Below are positions 42,198-42,500 of a stretch of 42,500 nucleotides of DNA, piece after piece; positions within the stretch are counted from its first letter, which is position 1, and every line of letters begins with the position of its first letter. The position numbers and the translations under genes were made by a program. The stretch comes from Cristatella mucedo (lineage: Eukaryota > Bryozoa > Phylactolaemata > Cristatellidae). A model generated the notes under the pieces. It saw nothing but the letters and a program-made list of their open reading frames with translations. It was not told where the DNA came from and made no database searches. Where the stretch lies: NCBI GenBank assembly GCA_009760855.2, contig WPIO01000008.1, positions 7,192,501 to 7,235,000 on the forward strand, written 5' to 3'.

Positions 42198-42500
42198 GTA
42201 TTCTTCATCGCCTCGTGCTCTGCCATGCTGCATTAGATCGTTGTCATGCTTTTAGGTAATGCAGGTGCCTCAGGAGTACTGATTGTCGTGCTATCTGTTG
42301 TACTGCTTTGTAACTCTTTTATGGCATACTCTTGCAATTCTAATCAATCCACATGTAGTACTGATTGATAACGGTTTTTTTAGAAGCCACTGGTTTATTA
42401 TTATTACTCCTTATTATCCTTTGATTTCAGCCACAGCATGTGTGTTCGTATTATTTATTACCCGTTGAATTGGGTGTCTACTGATATTGGTTATAGCTGT

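Overview
The window looks like nuclear DNA of an invertebrate animal. Genes are broken by phased GT-AG introns, and most of the sequence is decayed non-LTR retrotransposons, tRNA-derived SINEs, Tc1/mariner remnants and long GA, TG and TA microsatellites. I see no bacterial operons, CRISPR arrays or rRNA. The species cannot be named from the sequence; short introns in places and the L2/CR1-type LINEs fit many non-vertebrate animals.

The best-supported gene is on the + strand from 20258 past the right edge. Ten exons join in perfect phase and encode about 541 residues of an inositol polyphosphate 5-phosphatase most like INPP5E, the ciliary PI(3,4,5)P3/PI(4,5)P2 5-phosphatase. The catalytic landmarks TWN, VQE, the FLFI..H strand and FW-GD-NFR are present. 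The last motif (P-(S/A)-(W/Y)-x-D-R) and the C-terminus lie beyond 42500. Its introns hold most of the repeats.

On the - strand, divergent from INPP5E, an unrecognised gene probably starts at 19277; four exons (19277-19160, 19006-18854, 17186-16957, 14924-14640) join in phase, with further candidates downstream. A second chain of three phased - strand exons lies at 8294-6532, and a 199-codon - strand ORF at 3341-2742. These could be one long gene or several. I do not recognise the proteins.

Repeats by region: 1-2500 has short tandem duplications and no recognised gene; 3.6-5.4 kb LINE and SINE pieces; 7.4-12.0 kb a mosaic of LINE, SINE and possible transposase fragments; 12-19.3 kb GC-richer and gene-like on the - strand; 21-42 kb INPP5E introns with LINE copies on both strands, nested SINEs, a head-to-head Tc1-like pair, a 26-bp minisatellite of YY1-like motifs, compound TG repeats and a degenerate telomere-like tract.

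The most interesting structural themes are a hairpin at the LINE 3' end that has seeded GA/CT microsatellites twice and resembles the tail of one SINE family, the YY1-like motif array inside INPP5E, and the compact divergent gene pair around 19.3-20.3 kb.
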